From contig JAGLDN010000301.1 of NCBI GenBank assembly GCA_023145575.1, forward strand, positions 1 to 7,392: a stretch of DNA of 7,392 nucleotides, in the 5' to 3' direction. Of this stretch, positions 6,457-7,392 are shown piece after piece (position 1 is the first letter of the stretch; every line of letters begins with the position of its first letter). The DNA comes from Psychromonas sp. Lineage in GTDB: Bacteria; Pseudomonadota; Gammaproteobacteria; Enterobacterales; Psychromonadaceae. The position numbers and the translations under genes are program-made. The notes beneath the pieces were generated by a model, which was not told the DNA's origin, did no database searches, and saw nothing but the letters and a program-made list of their open reading frames with translations.

Positions 6457-6533
6457 GATAAAAGATAAAAGATAAAAGATAAAAGATAAAAGATAAAAGA
6501 TAAAAGATAAAAGATAAAATATAAAATATAAAA
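6457..6533. repeat. Heptanucleotide tandem array, 11 units
   Basis: Nine perfect consecutive copies of GATAAAA (6457-6519) are followed by two variant copies TATAAAA (6520-6533), 77 bp in total. The array lies between the clpA terminator and the promoter of the next gene, ending 46 bases before its -10 box. Such perfect short tandem repeats gain and lose units by slipped-strand mispairing. Each unit change would move upstream DNA by 7 bp relative to the promoter. Upstream repeat tracts of this sort tune transcription in some pathogens (the TAAA tract of nadA in Neisseria meningitidis). Any role here is inferred. Confidence 0.95.
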
Positions 6534-6557
6534 ATCAAACTAAACTAATAAATAGTC

Positions 6558-6570
6558 AAGTTTAAAACTT
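6558..6570. promoter_or_regulatory. Palindrome over the -35 position, possible operator
   Basis: AAGTTT-A-AAACTT is a perfect 6-bp inverted repeat around a single central base. It begins where the -35 hexamer should lie for the -10 box at 6580 and is followed by a T-run. No good -35 hexamer is present, as is often so for activator-dependent promoters. A bound regulator here could either block or recruit polymerase. No regulator can be named from the sequence. Confidence 0.3.
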
Positions 6571-6579
6571 TTTTGCCGA

Positions 6580-6585
6580 TATAAT
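6580..6585 (+). promoter_or_regulatory. Consensus -10 box of the downstream gene
   Basis: TATAAT matches the sigma70 -10 consensus exactly and lies 22 bases before the start codon at 6608, implying a short leader of roughly 15 bases. At 17-base spacing the -35 position reads CAAGTT, a poor match, so activity may depend on an activator or on the A/T-rich upstream DNA. Confidence 0.5.
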
Positions 6586-6607
6586 ATATATTTATCTGGA
6601 GCGAATA

Positions 6608-7392
6608 ATGGAAATAAATAATAATAATGCAATGATTCATGCTCTTAATAATGCAGCTAAAAATAGCCCCAACTTAGCTGATGAACTTCGGAGTAATAAA
6701 GGTAAGCACCACAAAGAAGAAGCGGTAACTCTTATTGAGTCAAAAAAAATAGGGATGAATGATATACCTTCATCTGTTGTTGACCTTGCATCTGTTAAAC
6801 ACCGTCCAAATGTTAATGCTGATCTTGATACTTCAGAGATGAGATTACTAAGATATAAAAATTTTCACGAAACGGATTCAGAATTAGCAATAAGAGATGA
6901 AAAAAGAATAGCTACAAGCTCTAAGTTAGAGGCTATTGAAAATAAGATGAGACCACTTTATGACAACTTTAAACAGCAAGTTACCATTGCCTTTCCAGAT
7001 CTTGCCGATAAAAAATATGGTATTACAGTAGATGAGGAAGGTGAATTAGTGATTATCAAAGGTTCATTAAATGAGTCTCAGCAAGAAATATTAAATGAAT
7101 TTATTAATCACTTTAGTAACGCATCTGAATTTAAAAATTTAGCGAGAGAACATGTCGATACAACTGTAAATCTTGTTGAATTAGATAGAAAACCAGATCA
7201 AACAAGTGCATGGATTGGAAGGTTCAATGTCAGCAAGGAAAATTATCATCAGGTGATTGATTTAGATGCCATGTTTAAAAACGATGGAACAGGTATGGAT
7301 TACACCACCGTAAATTCTGTGGTAGACCAAGTATTCGCTAAGGCTGAATTGACTGGTTATCACCATCAAGTTGATGAATATGTAAATGGCAA
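6608..7392 (+). CDS. Unrecognised hydrophilic protein, N-terminal part (runs off the window)
   Basis: The frame is open for 261 codons to the right edge with no stop, so the true length is unknown. The start is well supported: TGGAG (6597-6601) lies 6 bases before ATG, and a consensus -10 box lies just upstream. I do not recognise the family. The N-terminus (MEINNNNAMIHALNN) is Asn-rich and polar, residues 20-110 are charged and probably helical, and a more structured part follows: RPLYDNFKQQVTIAFPDLA (115-133), KYGITVDEEGELVIIKG (136-152, likely beta hairpin), a helical stretch at 155-190, then WIGRFNVSKENYHQVIDLD (202-220). There is no signal peptide, membrane segment or cysteine, and only one Trp. 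A polar N-terminus without a signal, an own promoter and a location in accessory DNA would suit a secreted effector or large leaderless toxin, but this is only a guess. It occupies the place next to clpA where infA is found in E. coli. Confidence 0.85.
   Translation, partial: MEINNNNAMIHALNNAAKNSPNLADELRSNKGKHHKEEAVTLIESKKIGMNDIPSSVVDLASVKHRPNVNADLDTSEMRLLRYKNFHETDSELAIRDEKRIATSSKLEAIENKMRPLYDNFKQQVTIAFPDLADKKYGITVDEEGELVIIKGSLNESQQEILNEFINHFSNASEFKNLAREHVDTTVNLVELDRKPDQTSAWIGRFNVSKENYHQVIDLDAMFKNDGTGMDYTTVNSVVDQVFAKAELTGYHHQVDEYVNG

Noticed and set aside
6457..6533. CRISPR array
   Set aside because: The units are 7 bp and directly contiguous with no spacers; it is a simple tandem repeat.

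Overview
The window is AT-rich DNA from a gammaproteobacterium. ClpS and ClpA align along their whole length with the Escherichia coli proteins (from memory, no search run), so the host is probably a member of, or close to, Enterobacterales or the neighbouring Orbales. The genus cannot be fixed from this sequence. The decayed insertion sequences and low-GC spacers would suit a host-associated or insect-associated lineage, but that is inference.

Layout. Bases 1-567 are the right-hand part of a decayed IS3-family element (copy 1). Bases 568-1165 hold no gene. Bases 1166-1723 encode an intact small protein with a CHG...H...K pattern like NlpC/P60-type cysteine peptidases. Bases 1724-2027 are a spacer with a GC-richer block and a degenerate duplicated motif. 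Bases 2028-3271 are a second, end-to-end copy of the same IS3-family element (copy 2), in the same orientation. It is dead by several stop codons and small deletions, but its inverted ends, A AAA AAG frameshift site, downstream stem and leader hairpin can still be read. Bases 3272-3713 are a very AT-rich spacer. Bases 3714-6410 carry clpS and clpA, followed by a probable terminator. Bases 6457-6533 are an array of eleven 7-bp units. Bases 6608-7392 are the start of an unrecognised, cysteine-free protein gene with a good ribosome binding site and a consensus -10 box, running off the right edge.

How the parts work together. ClpS and ClpA are the N-degron adaptor and the unfoldase of ClpAP proteolysis and form one transcription unit here. 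The genes beside clpSA in E. coli (cspD upstream, infA downstream) are absent, so the core pair is an island in rearranged accessory DNA. The two IS3 copies flank the peptidase-like gene in direct orientation, like a relict composite element. The gene after clpA has its own promoter, with a palindrome at the -35 position and the repeat array just upstream, an arrangement that could allow variable expression. The peptidase-like orphan and the repeat-preceded unknown gene are the best candidates for something undescribed.
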